Origin: Leptolyngbyaceae cyanobacterium RU_5_1
Lineage (GTDB): Bacteria; Cyanobacteriota; Cyanobacteriia; Leptolyngbyales; Leptolyngbyaceae
Assembly (NCBI GenBank): GCA_012034055.1
Contig: JAAUSG010000004.1
Location: 1-64,000 of the forward strand
Reading direction: 5' to 3'
Length of the DNA: 64,000 nucleotides
The notes under the pieces were generated by a model. The model ran no database searches and was not told the origin of the DNA. It worked only from the letters and a program-made list of their open reading frames with translations. Shown here piece by piece: positions 34,117 to 43,641 of this stretch (within the stretch, counting starts at the first letter, position 1; each line of letters starts with the position of its first letter). The translations under genes were made by a program, and so were the position numbers.

Positions 34117-36375
34117 TCATGCTGACGTTGATCGAATCGCTAGATTCTGGCGAACGGGGATCTCAATCCAGAATTCTGCACCTTGTCCAGGTACAGAAAG
34201 GCACTTGAGCACTCCACGATGTCTTTCCACCACGATTTGATAGCTGATCGATAGTCCTAAGCCCGTTCCCTTGCCAACGGGTTTTGTCGTAAAAAAGGGA
34301 TCAAACAGGCGGGAATGATATTCAGATGGAATGCCTGGACCGTTATCACGAATGCGAATGAGGACAGAGTGGGGAGTGGGGAGTGGGGCAGAGACGCGTA
34401 TAGCCTCCGGTCTCGAAGAAACATGTAGCCTGTCCACAGGACTCTGAATCGCGTCTGTCCGAGGAGTGGGGAGAGCGTGACTTGAGGATTGATGGCTGAT
34501 GGCTTCTGTATGAATTGTGATCGTGAGGGGGTTCGCTTGAATTTCTGCGGGCGATCGCCGCTGATTGTAAATATCCAACGCATCGATCGCATTACTCAAA
34601 ATATTCATGAATACCTGATTAAGCTGTCCGACGTAGCATTCGACCAGTGGCAGGTTGCCGTACTCCTTGACTATCTCAATGCCCGGATGGGCGGGGCTGG
34701 CTTTAAGGCGATTTTGCAAAATCAATAGCGTGTTATCAATGCCCTCATGAATGTCTACACGCTTCATCTCCGCTTCGTCCAGGCGAGAAAAGTTGCGCAA
34801 CGACAACACAATTTCGCGAATCCGGTCTGCCCCAATCTGCATCGATTCCAGCATTTGCGGCAAATCGTCTACCAGAAAATCCAGGTCAATTTGCCTGCGA
34901 TATCGCTGGATTGCCGCGTCGGTGTTGGCATAGGTTTGGTCGTAGAGTTTGACCAAATTCAGCAAATCCCGGGTGTAGTCTGAGGCATGGGGTAAGTTGC
35001 CATAGATGAAATTAATTGGATTATTGATTTCATGGGCAATTCCCGCTACTAACTGTCCTAGGCTGGACATTTTTTCGGTCTGGATTAGCTGGGCCTGGGT
35101 TCGTTGGAGTGCTTGTAGGGCTTGAGCAGATTTTGCCATTTCCTGGCGTAAGCGCCGCTCGTTGACCGTTACCTGTCCCAGTAGGGCATAGAACGAAATT
35201 GTCAAGCGCCCCAGTTCATCCTCCCGGTTCATCAATTCTTCACTCTTGGCGTTCATTTCGGCCAGCCGATTACATTCATCCATGATCGGTTGGATGCGCT
35301 GATTCAACCGCTTCACGAATAGAAATACAACAATCCCCTGGACGATGGATGCCCCTATCACCGCTCCCAGAACACCTGCAGCAATGAATCGCCAAACCGA
35401 GCCCAGCACGACCACCTCCGGTACGGACGCCATCAAGACCCAATTGTTATTCGAAATTTGTTGGTATGCCCAATATTCAGACTGGCCGTTGTTATCTCGC
35501 CATTTCACAACCCCCATTTTCGCCCCACCCTGAATGTTGGTTTGAATCTGCTCCCATAAGCCTTGGTAGTTATTGAGTTCGGGAAACGGCTTTAAACTTA
35601 GGGCTTGCTGAGGATTGGGTGGATAAGCAATCAGATTGCCCTTGGAACTCACCAGGCTAAAGTAACCCGCTTCCCGCATCACTGTTACTCCCAGTTTTTT
35701 ACTAAGAAAGCCCAGCTCCAGATCCTGGCTCAAAACTCCAAGCAGCCGTCTACGCTTGTCATAGAACGGCAGGGAGTAACTGGTACTGACTAAGGTTTGG
35801 GGCGGAGTCAGTGACGTTTCGACATACTGTACCGGCTCAATCCAAATTGGCTTGCCAGCTGCGATCGGCTCAGTAAAATAACCAGCCGTGTAATTTTCTG
35901 GGCTGGCATCTCCCAACTTAGGCGGTTCAACCGTGCCGCTTTTCTTATCGCGGGCGACATAGGGGTAGGCAAACTTGAGGGCTGGGATGATCAGGCGGTT
36001 ATCGGGAGGTTGCCCAAATCCTAAGCCCGTTCCCAGGGATGAGGTTTGTAACGCACGGTACATCAGGTCGCTGTAGACCCTCTCCTGGCGTTCTCCGGCA
36101 TCGTAGAGGGTTTTTACAGCGTCAGCAACGGTTTTGGTGGAATGTTCGAGGGTGTTGAAGTCACCTTCCAAACTCTCGGTTTTGACTTGCAGACTAGAGA
36201 GTAATTCTGCTTCGGACTGCCTGACCAGTTCCTGGTAAGACCAGTAGGTGGTACCTAGCAAACCAATCAGAGAGCCGCCCACAATTGAGAGAAACAACCG
36301 CGACCCAACCGATCGCAGCAGGGAAAATTTTGGTTTGCGGCGAGGTAGTGCAGAGTCCGAGGTAGTGGACTGCAT
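34117..36375 (-). CDS. Cache-domain sensor histidine kinase
   Basis: A 752-residue membrane kinase. It has a first helix (LFLSIVGGSLIGLLGTTYWS), a periplasmic double-Cache sensor at about 55-320 (ISNNNWVLMASVPEVVVLGS is its end), a second helix with a HAMP domain (LNQRIQPIMDECNRLAEMNA), a coiled coil, the H box TEKMSSLGQLVAGIAHEINN, the N box LNQVFMNILSNAIDALDIYN and the G boxes IRIRDNGPGIPSEYH and GKGTGLGLSISYQ. Between the N and G1 boxes lies an extra segment of about 45 residues (SHALPTPRTDAIQSPVDRLH and on) encoded by an inserted repeat, in frame. The kinase is probably soluble-ligand sensing; its partner regulator is not adjacent. Confidence 0.9.
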   Translation of the reverse strand: MQSTTSDSALPRRKPKFSLLRSVGSRLFLSIVGGSLIGLLGTTYWSYQELVRQSEAELLSSLQVKTESLEGDFNTLEHSTKTVADAVKTLYDAGERQERVYSDLMYRALQTSSLGTGLGFGQPPDNRLIIPALKFAYPYVARDKKSGTVEPPKLGDASPENYTAGYFTEPIAAGKPIWIEPVQYVETSLTPPQTLVSTSYSLPFYDKRRRLLGVLSQDLELGFLSKKLGVTVMREAGYFSLVSSKGNLIAYPPNPQQALSLKPFPELNNYQGLWEQIQTNIQGGAKMGVVKWRDNNGQSEYWAYQQISNNNWVLMASVPEVVVLGSVWRFIAAGVLGAVIGASIVQGIVVFLFVKRLNQRIQPIMDECNRLAEMNAKSEELMNREDELGRLTISFYALLGQVTVNERRLRQEMAKSAQALQALQRTQAQLIQTEKMSSLGQLVAGIAHEINNPINFIYGNLPHASDYTRDLLNLVKLYDQTYANTDAAIQRYRRQIDLDFLVDDLPQMLESMQIGADRIREIVLSLRNFSRLDEAEMKRVDIHEGIDNTLLILQNRLKASPAHPGIEIVKEYGNLPLVECYVGQLNQVFMNILSNAIDALDIYNQRRSPAEIQANPLTITIHTEAISHQSSSHALPTPRTDAIQSPVDRLHVSSRPEAIRVSAPLPTPHSVLIRIRDNGPGIPSEYHSRLFDPFFTTKPVGKGTGLGLSISYQIVVERHRGVLKCLSVPGQGAEFWIEIPVRQNLAIRSTSA
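34391..34459. repeat. Short dispersed repeat (~69 bp) inserted in the sensor-kinase gene
   Basis: Inverse copy of 8568-8635: it begins GAGACGCGTATAGCCTCCGG and ends TCTGAATCGCGTCTGTC. Heptamers GAGTGGG flank it on both sides (34365-34390 and 34462-34475), so the whole insertion is about 110 bp. Confidence 0.8.
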
Positions 36376-36489
36376 GATGATTCTCCTGGAACTGAACGAG
36401 GCAAAGGCACCTGGATAGGGTGTGTGACAGTCCGCTGCTACAAGTTACTCCAGGCAAGTGGCGAGAGACAAGAGGTAAATAGTGTAGTG

Positions 36490-36540
36490 AGGCGCTGGGA
36501 ACTAGGGGCTAGGGCTAGGGATTAGGGGCTAGGGACGGGT
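36490..36540. repeat. STRR tract (GGGGCTA/GGGATTA)n
   Basis: GGGCTAG and GGGATTA heptamers lie in the gap between the SET-domain gene and the sensor kinase. Confidence 0.75.
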
Positions 36541-36583
36541 TAATCACCTCATCCTTGACCTTTTATCCTTGGTTTGCGGAAAA

Positions 36584-37195
36584 CTAGCTGGCGGCTTTTA
36601 GCGTGCTGGAGCGATCGTAGTAGCAGGACAGTAGAGAGTCCATTTTTTCGTGACCGGCAGCGATCGCGCTTACTTTACCGGCCAGTGTTGGATCAATTAG
36701 ATGTTTGAGGGGTTGCTCAACGCGGTTGAAGTGTTGCATGGCTTCGGCTGCGGTGCGATCCCACTCTGGGTAGTAGTGGAGAATATCATCCGGCATCACT
36801 TTGATTCGGGTGGTGCCGATTTCTGGGAAGCAGTAGAAGGGTTTGTCCAGATTAAAATAGCCATAATCATCTGTGATTTCGTCACCAGGGTAGAGGTCCC
36901 GAGCGGCCAACTCAAATTTGTAGGGGGTGGCAATGAGCGTTGAGTTGAAGCTGTGGTTGACGTAGCGGGCGATATCCCAACAGAGGATGTATTGCCCGTG
37001 CTCATCGCGGAAGCAGTATTTCAGGAGGCGATCGCGCAGAATCGAATCCAGCGAAGCGATATACCCCTCATCAAATTTCTGATCCAACTCGTCCAAAATC
37101 CAGGTAATTGTTCCCTTAGGAATAAATTTTGTTGCAAACACACCATAACCAATGGATTCATTGATGAATCGAAGTTCTGTGTGCGGATGCATCAT
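36584..37195 (-). CDS. SET-domain protein
   Basis: A 203-residue protein whose first 125 residues form a SET domain: the N-terminal INESIGYGVFATKFIPKGT, the knot motif YVNHSFNSTL (residues RYVNHS) and the second motif YPGDEITDDYGYFN with the catalytic Tyr region. SET proteins are protein-lysine methyltransferases using S-adenosylmethionine. The C-terminal 75 residues are helical (TAAEAMQHFNRVEQPLKHLI) and have no known domain. It lies alone; target unknown. No post-SET cysteine cluster is present. Confidence 0.82.
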   Translation of the reverse strand: MMHPHTELRFINESIGYGVFATKFIPKGTITWILDELDQKFDEGYIASLDSILRDRLLKYCFRDEHGQYILCWDIARYVNHSFNSTLIATPYKFELAARDLYPGDEITDDYGYFNLDKPFYCFPEIGTTRIKVMPDDILHYYPEWDRTAAEAMQHFNRVEQPLKHLIDPTLAGKVSAIAAGHEKMDSLLSCYYDRSSTLKAAS

Positions 37196-37292
37196 TGCTC
37201 AGTTGGGAACTGTCTTACAGTGAAAGCGCGATGATAGCATGTGGCTAACCAACTCTCTTTAAAGTTCCCATGATGCGACGATCAATGATTAT

Positions 37293-37502
37293 TCACGGCC
37301 GAGATTCAAACTTGGCTTTTGCAGCTTGAAGTTTTGCTCGAAGAGTTTCTTGTCCAGGTTTCGGGGGTTAGGCTGCAAGCCGAGCAATGAGATCACGATT
37401 TCTTTCTTCGTAGTATTGACGAAGCTCTTCAGCTTCTTTGAGGACGATCTGATACTCGGCTTCAACGGCAGTACGATTTGCCTCAATGTAAGCTAATAAG
37501 TT
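37293..37502 (-). pseudogene. Remnant of a small charged protein with an internal stop
   Basis: One frame reads NLLAYIEANRTAVEAEYQIV through ERNRDLIARLAA, stops at TAA (37378-37380), and continues in the same frame PPKPGQETLRAKLQAAKAKF to a stop at 37293. The two parts read as the C-terminal half of one small helical protein, perhaps an antitoxin-type family, broken by a nonsense mutation. The N-terminal half is missing. I am not sure of the family. Confidence 0.45.
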
Positions 37503-37512
37503 TCATCTAAAC

Positions 37513-38505
37513 TCAATAACCTTCCTCTTCGTACTCTGGAGTTTTCGTTTTTTCAGGAATATTGATGCGGGGTGCTTGATAGGACTTGGGTTCCTGGTCT
37601 GCCCAAACATCCTCCTCAATATCTTCGTATTTATCGTCGTACTGGTTGTCGTAATCGTCGCTGTATTCCCCTGGCTTGTAGGGTTGGGGTTCCTCTACAT
37701 AGTCGCGCTGGTATTTATCCCGTGTGGTTTTCTCGCTCCAGTTTTCCTCTTCGTCCTCTTCGTCGTAGTAAAGCGGCTCTGCACGACGTTCCTGTTGCCG
37801 CAACTGGCGAGGTTCAGGCTCTCCCCAATTGTCATCATCCCAGGTTTCTTGAACGACAGGTTCCTTCTGCCGAATGGGAGTGTTGACCGGAGTGCGCAGT
37901 CCCGTCCCAAGCTGATTGTCGGTTCGGATGGGAACCACGTACTCGTCTTCGCCATCCCGCTCCCAGGGTGCTTTGCCAATCCCTAAGCGTTCCAGGACGC
38001 CCACTGAGAGCTGCACCAGACGCTCTTCGGCTCCTTCAAACACAATCAAGCGATCGGGACCACTGCTGACAATTTCATCGATCGGCAACTCATAGGTGCT
38101 GACCACCTGGTCGGGAATTAGCGGGATCCCAAAGGAGGCAATGATCAGCGAGGCCACACGGCCGTCGTCCACATCAAATTTGAACCCGCGCACTTTACCG
38201 AGCAGGTCACCCGTTTCGGTAATCACCTCGCAGTTGATTAGATTGCTGTAGGACTCGGTGTCCAGGTCTTCAATCACATCTTCATCGTCTACCAGGATGA
38301 CATCGCCAATTTGGCGGATGCTGCTCAGGAGCATGGGCTGGGGAGTGCCATAGAACAGACTTGGGCGAAGGCTCAACGCCACAACTTTCTGCTGATCAAT
38401 ATCAACCCAGAGCTGGCTGACCACCCCCAATTTTCTGCCAGTGTTGCGGGTGACAACCAGGGTGCCAAGGAGGTCTGAGCGTTGGCGGATTTCTTCAGAT
38501 GCCAT
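37513..38505 (-). CDS. PRC-barrel domain protein with an acidic C-terminal tail
   Basis: A 330-residue protein with two PRC-barrels (about 5-75, starting RQRSDLLGTLVVTRNTGRKL, and about 85-155, starting LINCEVITETGDLLGKVRGF). The C-terminal half (from about 200) is very acidic and aromatic (LYYDEEDEEENWSEK, YSDDYDNQYDDKYEDIEED) and likely disordered. PRC-barrels occur in RNA-processing and photosynthetic-complex proteins, and this class is conserved in cyanobacteria; a precise role is unknown. It lies just downstream of smc (45-bp gap), so it may be cotranscribed. Confidence 0.87.
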   Translation of the reverse strand: MASEEIRQRSDLLGTLVVTRNTGRKLGVVSQLWVDIDQQKVVALSLRPSLFYGTPQPMLLSSIRQIGDVILVDDEDVIEDLDTESYSNLINCEVITETGDLLGKVRGFKFDVDDGRVASLIIASFGIPLIPDQVVSTYELPIDEIVSSGPDRLIVFEGAEERLVQLSVGVLERLGIGKAPWERDGEDEYVVPIRTDNQLGTGLRTPVNTPIRQKEPVVQETWDDDNWGEPEPRQLRQQERRAEPLYYDEEDEEENWSEKTTRDKYQRDYVEEPQPYKPGEYSDDYDNQYDDKYEDIEEDVWADQEPKSYQAPRINIPEKTKTPEYEEEGY

Positions 38506-38550
38506 TATGTTCCGAATCCTGATTCGTGAATCCTGCTAGATGATATCAAA

Positions 38551-41500
38551 TCATACTGACGCACTCTGGGGTGTTAAATCTATCCCCAAAACCTGAGTGA
38601 ACGCACCACGAGCTTGGGTAACGCCGATTTGACGTTGAGCACATTCAATCATCGGTCGCCGGAGGCTGACAACAATAAATTGGGCCTGCTGCGATTGCTG
38701 TTTGATCATTCTAGCTAATCGCTCTACGTTTGCCCCATCCAGGAACATATCGACCTCATCGAACGCATAGAACGGCGAGGGGCGGTAGCGCTGCAGGGCA
38801 AAGATGAAGCTGAGTGCCGTGAGGGATTTTTCTCCTCCGGACATGGAAGCCAGTCGCTGCACAGGTTTGCCTTTAGGATGGGCAATCAGGGTCAGCCCAC
38901 CATTGAAAGGGTCTTGGGGATCATCGAGTTGGAGACGCCCATCACCCTCGGAGAGGGTGGCGAAAATTGACTGGAAGTTCTCGTTGACGGCATCGAAGGC
39001 TTCTTTGAATGCCCGTTGTCGCAGGGTGGTGAAGTTCTCGATCCGCAGCAGCAGTTCAGTGCGTTCTTCTTCCAGCGTGCGCAGTTTTTCGCTCAGTTCT
39101 TCCAGTCGAGCTTGAGTGCGCTCGTATTCTTCGAGGGCCAGCATATTGACCGGTTCCATTGCCTGCAGGCGTTTTTGCAGCGATCGCAGTTCCTGCTGTA
39201 GCTGCTCCAGTCCAACCGTATCCGGCACTTCGGGAAGGGGATCGGGCAGATCTACTTGCTGGGTTTGCACCTGCTCCTGTAAGGCAGCTAGCTGATTTCG
39301 ACGGGTGTGTTGAGTTTCCTGAATTTTTTGGCGATCCCATTCCCGCTGCTGCTGTTGAGTTTGACGTTCGCGGTGCTGACGTTCGGCGCGATCGCGGTGC
39401 TCCTTCTCAGCTCCCAGACGGTGTTCGAGTTCTGCCAGTCCCGTTCGAGTTTCTGAAATCTGAGTGTTGATTGCGGATTGTTGATTGCGGATTGTGGATT
39501 GCTGTTGCAGTTGGCTGGTCTGTTGCGATCGCTGCTCTTGCTGCCGATCGTGCCACTGGTGAATTTTCTCTTGTAGCCGTTGGTGTTGGTTTTCCAAATC
39601 TTGTCGGCGTTGCTCAACGGTACGCACGGCCAGTTCTTTCTGGTTCAGGTCGGCTTCCTGTTCCCGTAGTGTGGTTTGCAGTTGCTGCCACTCGCTGTGG
39701 GCGTGGGACTGTTCCAGCTCTGCCAGCGCTTGCCGAAGGGACTGTAATTGCTCTTCCTGGGTGGGAATTTCGTGATCTAAGGCTTGAAGCCGAGCCTGGG
39801 CGGTGCTCAGTTCTTGAGTGTTCTGGTCGAGCTGAGTGCGAATTTGAGTCAGGCTAGTATTCAGGTTTTGGAGTTCTTTAGCCAACTGGTCTGCCTGGAG
39901 CTGGCTTTCCCGGTGCTGTTGGCGGGTTTCAGTAAGTTCCTGCGTGCGTCTCTTGACCAGGTTGGTGGCGCGGAAAATGCTGTTTTCGCAGTGGTTCAGG
40001 ATGCGCTCAATTTCCTGGAGGCGATCGCGCAGCGCCACAACTTCCGCCGATTCGCTGGTGTCTGCGGTGCCGAAGTGGAGAGACTGGCGGGTGTTGCTAC
40101 TGCCGCCCATCATGGCTCCGGAGGTTTCCAGCAGTTCGCCGTCCACCGTCACCATGCGATAATCGCCCAGATAGCGACGGGCATCGCTGAGGGTCTCGAA
40201 CACCAGCGTGGAGCCGAAGACGTAGGCGAACACATCTCGATAGCGATCGTCGAACTCAATCAGGTCATAGGCATACCCTACGCAGCCAGTCAGCGATCGC
40301 AGGGTGTTTCTGGAAAGACTGCGTCCGGGCTGAATTTTGTTCAAGGGCAGAAACGTGGCTCTTCCTGCCTTGCGCTGCTTCAACAGCTCAATCCCCGCCG
40401 CTGCGACGCCGTCATCTTCCACGACGAGATTTCCCAGCCGCGCTCCCGCTGCCGTTTCTAGCGCTACTTGATAGCGGGGATCGACGCGACCCAGTTGCGC
40501 AACCAGTCCGCACACACCCGGTAGATCCATCTGCAAAATGAGCTGGGTGGCGTGGGTTCCCTGTGCTTCCTGTAATGCCTGGGTCTGGGCTTCCAGCTTA
40601 TCGAGCCGCCGCTGTTTGTCCCGCTGCTCACCCAGAAGGCGAGTTTGGGTTTCCTGCTGAATTTGCAGCTCTTGTTCGGCTGCCAATAGAGCAGTTGCAA
40701 GGGATTGGATGTCTTGCTGAGACTCAATTAATCGCGTCTGTACGTCGGTTTGTTGAGTTTGTTTTTCGGTGAGTTGCTGCTCCAGGGTCTGTTGGGATTG
40801 GGTCTGCTCTTGGAGCTGGCGATCGAGTTGGCGGGTGCGTTCCCGCAGTTGAGCCTGTTCGGTGCGCTGCGGTTCCAGGGTTCCCAGCAACGCATCAATC
40901 TGATGGCGCAAGCCGGTTTGCTCCTGCACCCAGGCTTCAGCACTGGCCGCAGAAGCGTTTGCCGCTTCTCGACTCTGCTCCAGGAGCTGTTGAGCGTGAT
41001 CCCGTTCTTGCCGTAGAGAGACGAAATCGTGGGACTCTAGACGATGCTTCTCCTGGGCGATCGCCTCTAGTTGCTGCTGATAGTCCTGAAGTTCCTGTTG
41101 AGTCCGTGCCACGTTGGTGACCAACTCACGACTGGCAGTTTGTAAGTCCTGTTCTTGACGCTGAAGCTGGCGCAGTTCGGCTTCGCGGGTTGCCAACGTT
41201 GCCTGCAGAGCCAATAGCTCCTCTTCTCCCAGAGCTTTGACACGGGCGTTGAGCTGTTCCAGTTCTGCTGTGGATTGCTGGATCTCGGTTGCCAGGGTTG
41301 CCAGTTGGTCGTTGAGAGTCGCGATCGCCCGCTCATCCGCCGCAATCTGCTCCCGCAGGTGCTGCATCGCCTGAACTGACTGCCGATGCTGGATTACTGC
41401 TTCCCACTGCTCTTTAGTTTGCAGTTCCCGACGCAGCTTCTGGTATTTCTCGGCTTTGATCCGATCCTGAGCCAGGCGATCGCGCTGATCGATCAGCTCC

Positions 41501-42258
41501 CGCTCGACAATGTGATACTTGTCCTCCCAGTCTTTGACGGCATCCAGTTTTTCTTTGGCCTGAGAAATCTTGCGATCGAAGGTCGCCACCCCGGCCAGCT
41601 CATCAATAATCTCGCGCCGCTCCCGCGAGTTCATCGAAATAATTCGGGTTACATCCCCCTGCAACACAACGTTGTAGCCCTCTGGGTAAACGCGCAGGCG
41701 GTTTAACGCTTCATGCAGGTCTGTGAGCGTGCAGGGATCCCCATTGATGTAGTAGTTGGAGGTATAGGTTCCTTGCTGAGTTACACGCAGTTTACGGGTC
41801 ACGCTCCACTCGCGGATCCCGTTGGGTTGCCCCTGCTGACCAGACCCGTTCGGAGTCGCGCCGTTACCCAAATGACCATTCGATTCTGCAAGTTTCGATT
41901 CTGCAGATTCAAGTGCCCCCGGTTCAGTTGCCTGAAGTGAGCCATTGCCGGCCACCGCGCTTTCAATCTCGTCTTCAAGCGCCGGTGGCTCATCCGTAAG
42001 ATCAAAGGTAACAGTGACGCTGGCTTCAACCGTGGATCGATTTCGCGCCGCCTGGGTTTGATTGACCAGGTCTGGCAATCGCTCTGCCCGCATTCCCTTG
42101 GAACCTGCTAACCCCAAGCAAAACAGCAACGCATCAATCAGATTGGACTTTCCAGAACCATTGGGTCCTGAAATCACAGTAAAACCTGGCAGCAAGGGAA
42201 CTGCCACCTTGCCGCCAAAGGACTTGAAATTAGAAAGTTCCAGGCGCTTGATGTACAC
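38551..42258 (-). CDS. smc: Chromosome segregation ATPase SMC
   Basis: A 1235-residue SMC. It has Walker A GPNGSGKSNLIDALLF at about residue 32, two long coiled coils (about 190-540 and 720-1060), a hinge at about 560-690 (QMDLPGVCGLVAQLGRVDPR and TVDGELLETSGAMMGGSSNT), the signature SGGEKSLTALSFIFAL and Walker B FYAFDEVDMFLDGA. It compacts and separates the chromosome with ScpA/ScpB. Two oddities: a low-complexity Gly/Asn/Ser insertion of about 50 residues (NGHLGNGATPNGSGQQGQPN) in the N-terminal head, and an STRR in the second coiled coil (39463-39505, GGATTGT-type heptamers encoding TIRNQQSAINTQI). Confidence 0.96.
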   Translation of the reverse strand: MYIKRLELSNFKSFGGKVAVPLLPGFTVISGPNGSGKSNLIDALLFCLGLAGSKGMRAERLPDLVNQTQAARNRSTVEASVTVTFDLTDEPPALEDEIESAVAGNGSLQATEPGALESAESKLAESNGHLGNGATPNGSGQQGQPNGIREWSVTRKLRVTQQGTYTSNYYINGDPCTLTDLHEALNRLRVYPEGYNVVLQGDVTRIISMNSRERREIIDELAGVATFDRKISQAKEKLDAVKDWEDKYHIVERELIDQRDRLAQDRIKAEKYQKLRRELQTKEQWEAVIQHRQSVQAMQHLREQIAADERAIATLNDQLATLATEIQQSTAELEQLNARVKALGEEELLALQATLATREAELRQLQRQEQDLQTASRELVTNVARTQQELQDYQQQLEAIAQEKHRLESHDFVSLRQERDHAQQLLEQSREAANASAASAEAWVQEQTGLRHQIDALLGTLEPQRTEQAQLRERTRQLDRQLQEQTQSQQTLEQQLTEKQTQQTDVQTRLIESQQDIQSLATALLAAEQELQIQQETQTRLLGEQRDKQRRLDKLEAQTQALQEAQGTHATQLILQMDLPGVCGLVAQLGRVDPRYQVALETAAGARLGNLVVEDDGVAAAGIELLKQRKAGRATFLPLNKIQPGRSLSRNTLRSLTGCVGYAYDLIEFDDRYRDVFAYVFGSTLVFETLSDARRYLGDYRMVTVDGELLETSGAMMGGSSNTRQSLHFGTADTSESAEVVALRDRLQEIERILNHCENSIFRATNLVKRRTQELTETRQQHRESQLQADQLAKELQNLNTSLTQIRTQLDQNTQELSTAQARLQALDHEIPTQEEQLQSLRQALAELEQSHAHSEWQQLQTTLREQEADLNQKELAVRTVEQRRQDLENQHQRLQEKIHQWHDRQQEQRSQQTSQLQQQSTIRNQQSAINTQISETRTGLAELEHRLGAEKEHRDRAERQHRERQTQQQQREWDRQKIQETQHTRRNQLAALQEQVQTQQVDLPDPLPEVPDTVGLEQLQQELRSLQKRLQAMEPVNMLALEEYERTQARLEELSEKLRTLEEERTELLLRIENFTTLRQRAFKEAFDAVNENFQSIFATLSEGDGRLQLDDPQDPFNGGLTLIAHPKGKPVQRLASMSGGEKSLTALSFIFALQRYRPSPFYAFDEVDMFLDGANVERLARMIKQQSQQAQFIVVSLRRPMIECAQRQIGVTQARGAFTQVLGIDLTPQSASV
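39463..39505. repeat. STRR inside smc
   Basis: GATTGCG/GATTGTT-type heptamers, in frame, encode TIRNQQSAIN in the second coiled coil. Confidence 0.7.
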
Positions 42259-42410
42259 AGGCTACCCAGGTTGGGTCTAAAAGGGTGGTCTAGAAAATCA
42301 GAGTTCAGTGTAACCGCTAGGGAATGGCTTGAATAGAATTTTCGCCATTCCTTCAACTTATAGCCTTTCGACTTATAGCACAGGTGCGAACAAGTGTTCT
42401 AAGTTGGTGA

Positions 42411-43569
42411 TTTTCTTTTTTAGGACTGGGCCCCGATGCCAATGATATTGCGGCGATTCCCGATCCCAACTCCCTGATTGTGCTGCCCTGGCAACCGAAT
42501 GTGGCCTGGGTCGCCAGCGATGTCTATCTCGACGGCAAACCCTTTGCTTCAGCACCTCGAATCATTTTTAAGCAAGTCTTGCAACATTGTGAAAGCTTAG
42601 GCTATCGCTACAAGACCGGCGTAGAAGCCGAGTTCATGTTGCTCAAGCAGGGCGACAACGGCGGCTATCAGATCGCCGATTCGCTAGATGTGGCAGTCCG
42701 GCCGTGCTACGACCAGCTCAACCTGATGCGTCAGTTTGACTTGATTGCCACTGTTGTCCGCTACCTGGAGCAGCTTGGCTGGGAACCCTACCAGTGCGAC
42801 CATGAAGACGCCAATGGGCAGTTTGAAATTAACTGGACTTATAGTGATGCGCTGACGACCAGCGATCGCCACGTTTTCTTCAAGTACCTGGTCAAGACCC
42901 TGGCAGAACAGCGCGGGTTGACAGCCACCTTCATGCCCAAACCGTTCAGTCATTTGACGGGTAACGGCGCACACCTGCACATGAGCCTATGGGCGAATGG
43001 TTCCAATGCCTTTGCCGATCCCAACGGTGAAATGGGGCGTATCGGACATCGGCTACGAGTTTATGGCTGGGGTAATGACCCATGCGCGGGGACTGACGGC
43101 ACTCTGCAATCCAACCATCAACTCCTACCGCCGTTTAGGAGCTACGACGACTACCTCTGGCAGCACCTGGAGTCCCCGCTATGTGTCCTATGGCGGCAAC
43201 AACCGTACCCACATGATCCGCATCCCAGAAGGGGGCAGGTTTGAGTGTCGCCTGATCGATGGATCGGTCAACCTGTACTTAGCTCAAGCAGGACTGCTTG
43301 CTGCCGGACTAGACGGGATTACAGAGCATCGCCAGGCGGGTAAACGAATTGACACCAATATGTTTGTGCATGGCTCCGAGTTTACGGATTTGCCAATCCT
43401 ACCCACCAGCTTGCTCGAAGCGCTGCACAGTCTGGAACACGATGAACTGCTGATGGCAACGCTGGGCGAACAAGCCGCAAAGACCTATCTCGATTTCAAG
43501 TTTCAAGAGTGGGATGAGCACAATGCTGAAATTACCAATTGGGAACTGCAGCAGTATGTGAATTGTTGA
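42411..43569 (+). pseudogene. Type III (GlnT-like) glutamine synthetase, 5' truncated and frameshifted
   Basis: The readable part begins LGLGPDANDIAAIPDPNSLI and runs through TGVEAEFMLLKQ (metal-binding Glu), GQFEINWTYSDAL, GNGAHLHMSLW (His of the active site), YGGNNRTHMIRIPEGGRFEC (ATP and metal binding) to the C-terminus KTYLDFKFQEWDEHNAE. The first 50-60 residues of the family are missing: the frame is closed by TGA at 42408 and no related sequence lies upstream. A second defect is one extra G in a GGGG run near 43035, which shifts the frame before VSDIGYEFMAG. The truncation is real in this sequence; the extra G may be an assembly error. A GTG at 42480 would give a shorter frame. It is divergent from smc. 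Confidence 0.8.
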
Positions 43570-43641
43570 AGCTAGCGTGCGGTCTCCTTACCAACCGAAA
43601 ACCTTACCAACCGAAAACAGAGTAGAACGATCTGGCTTCAA

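Noticed and set aside
38804-41940. Many plus-strand frames opposite smc
   Set aside because: They are shadows of the smc coding strand with biased composition and no family features.
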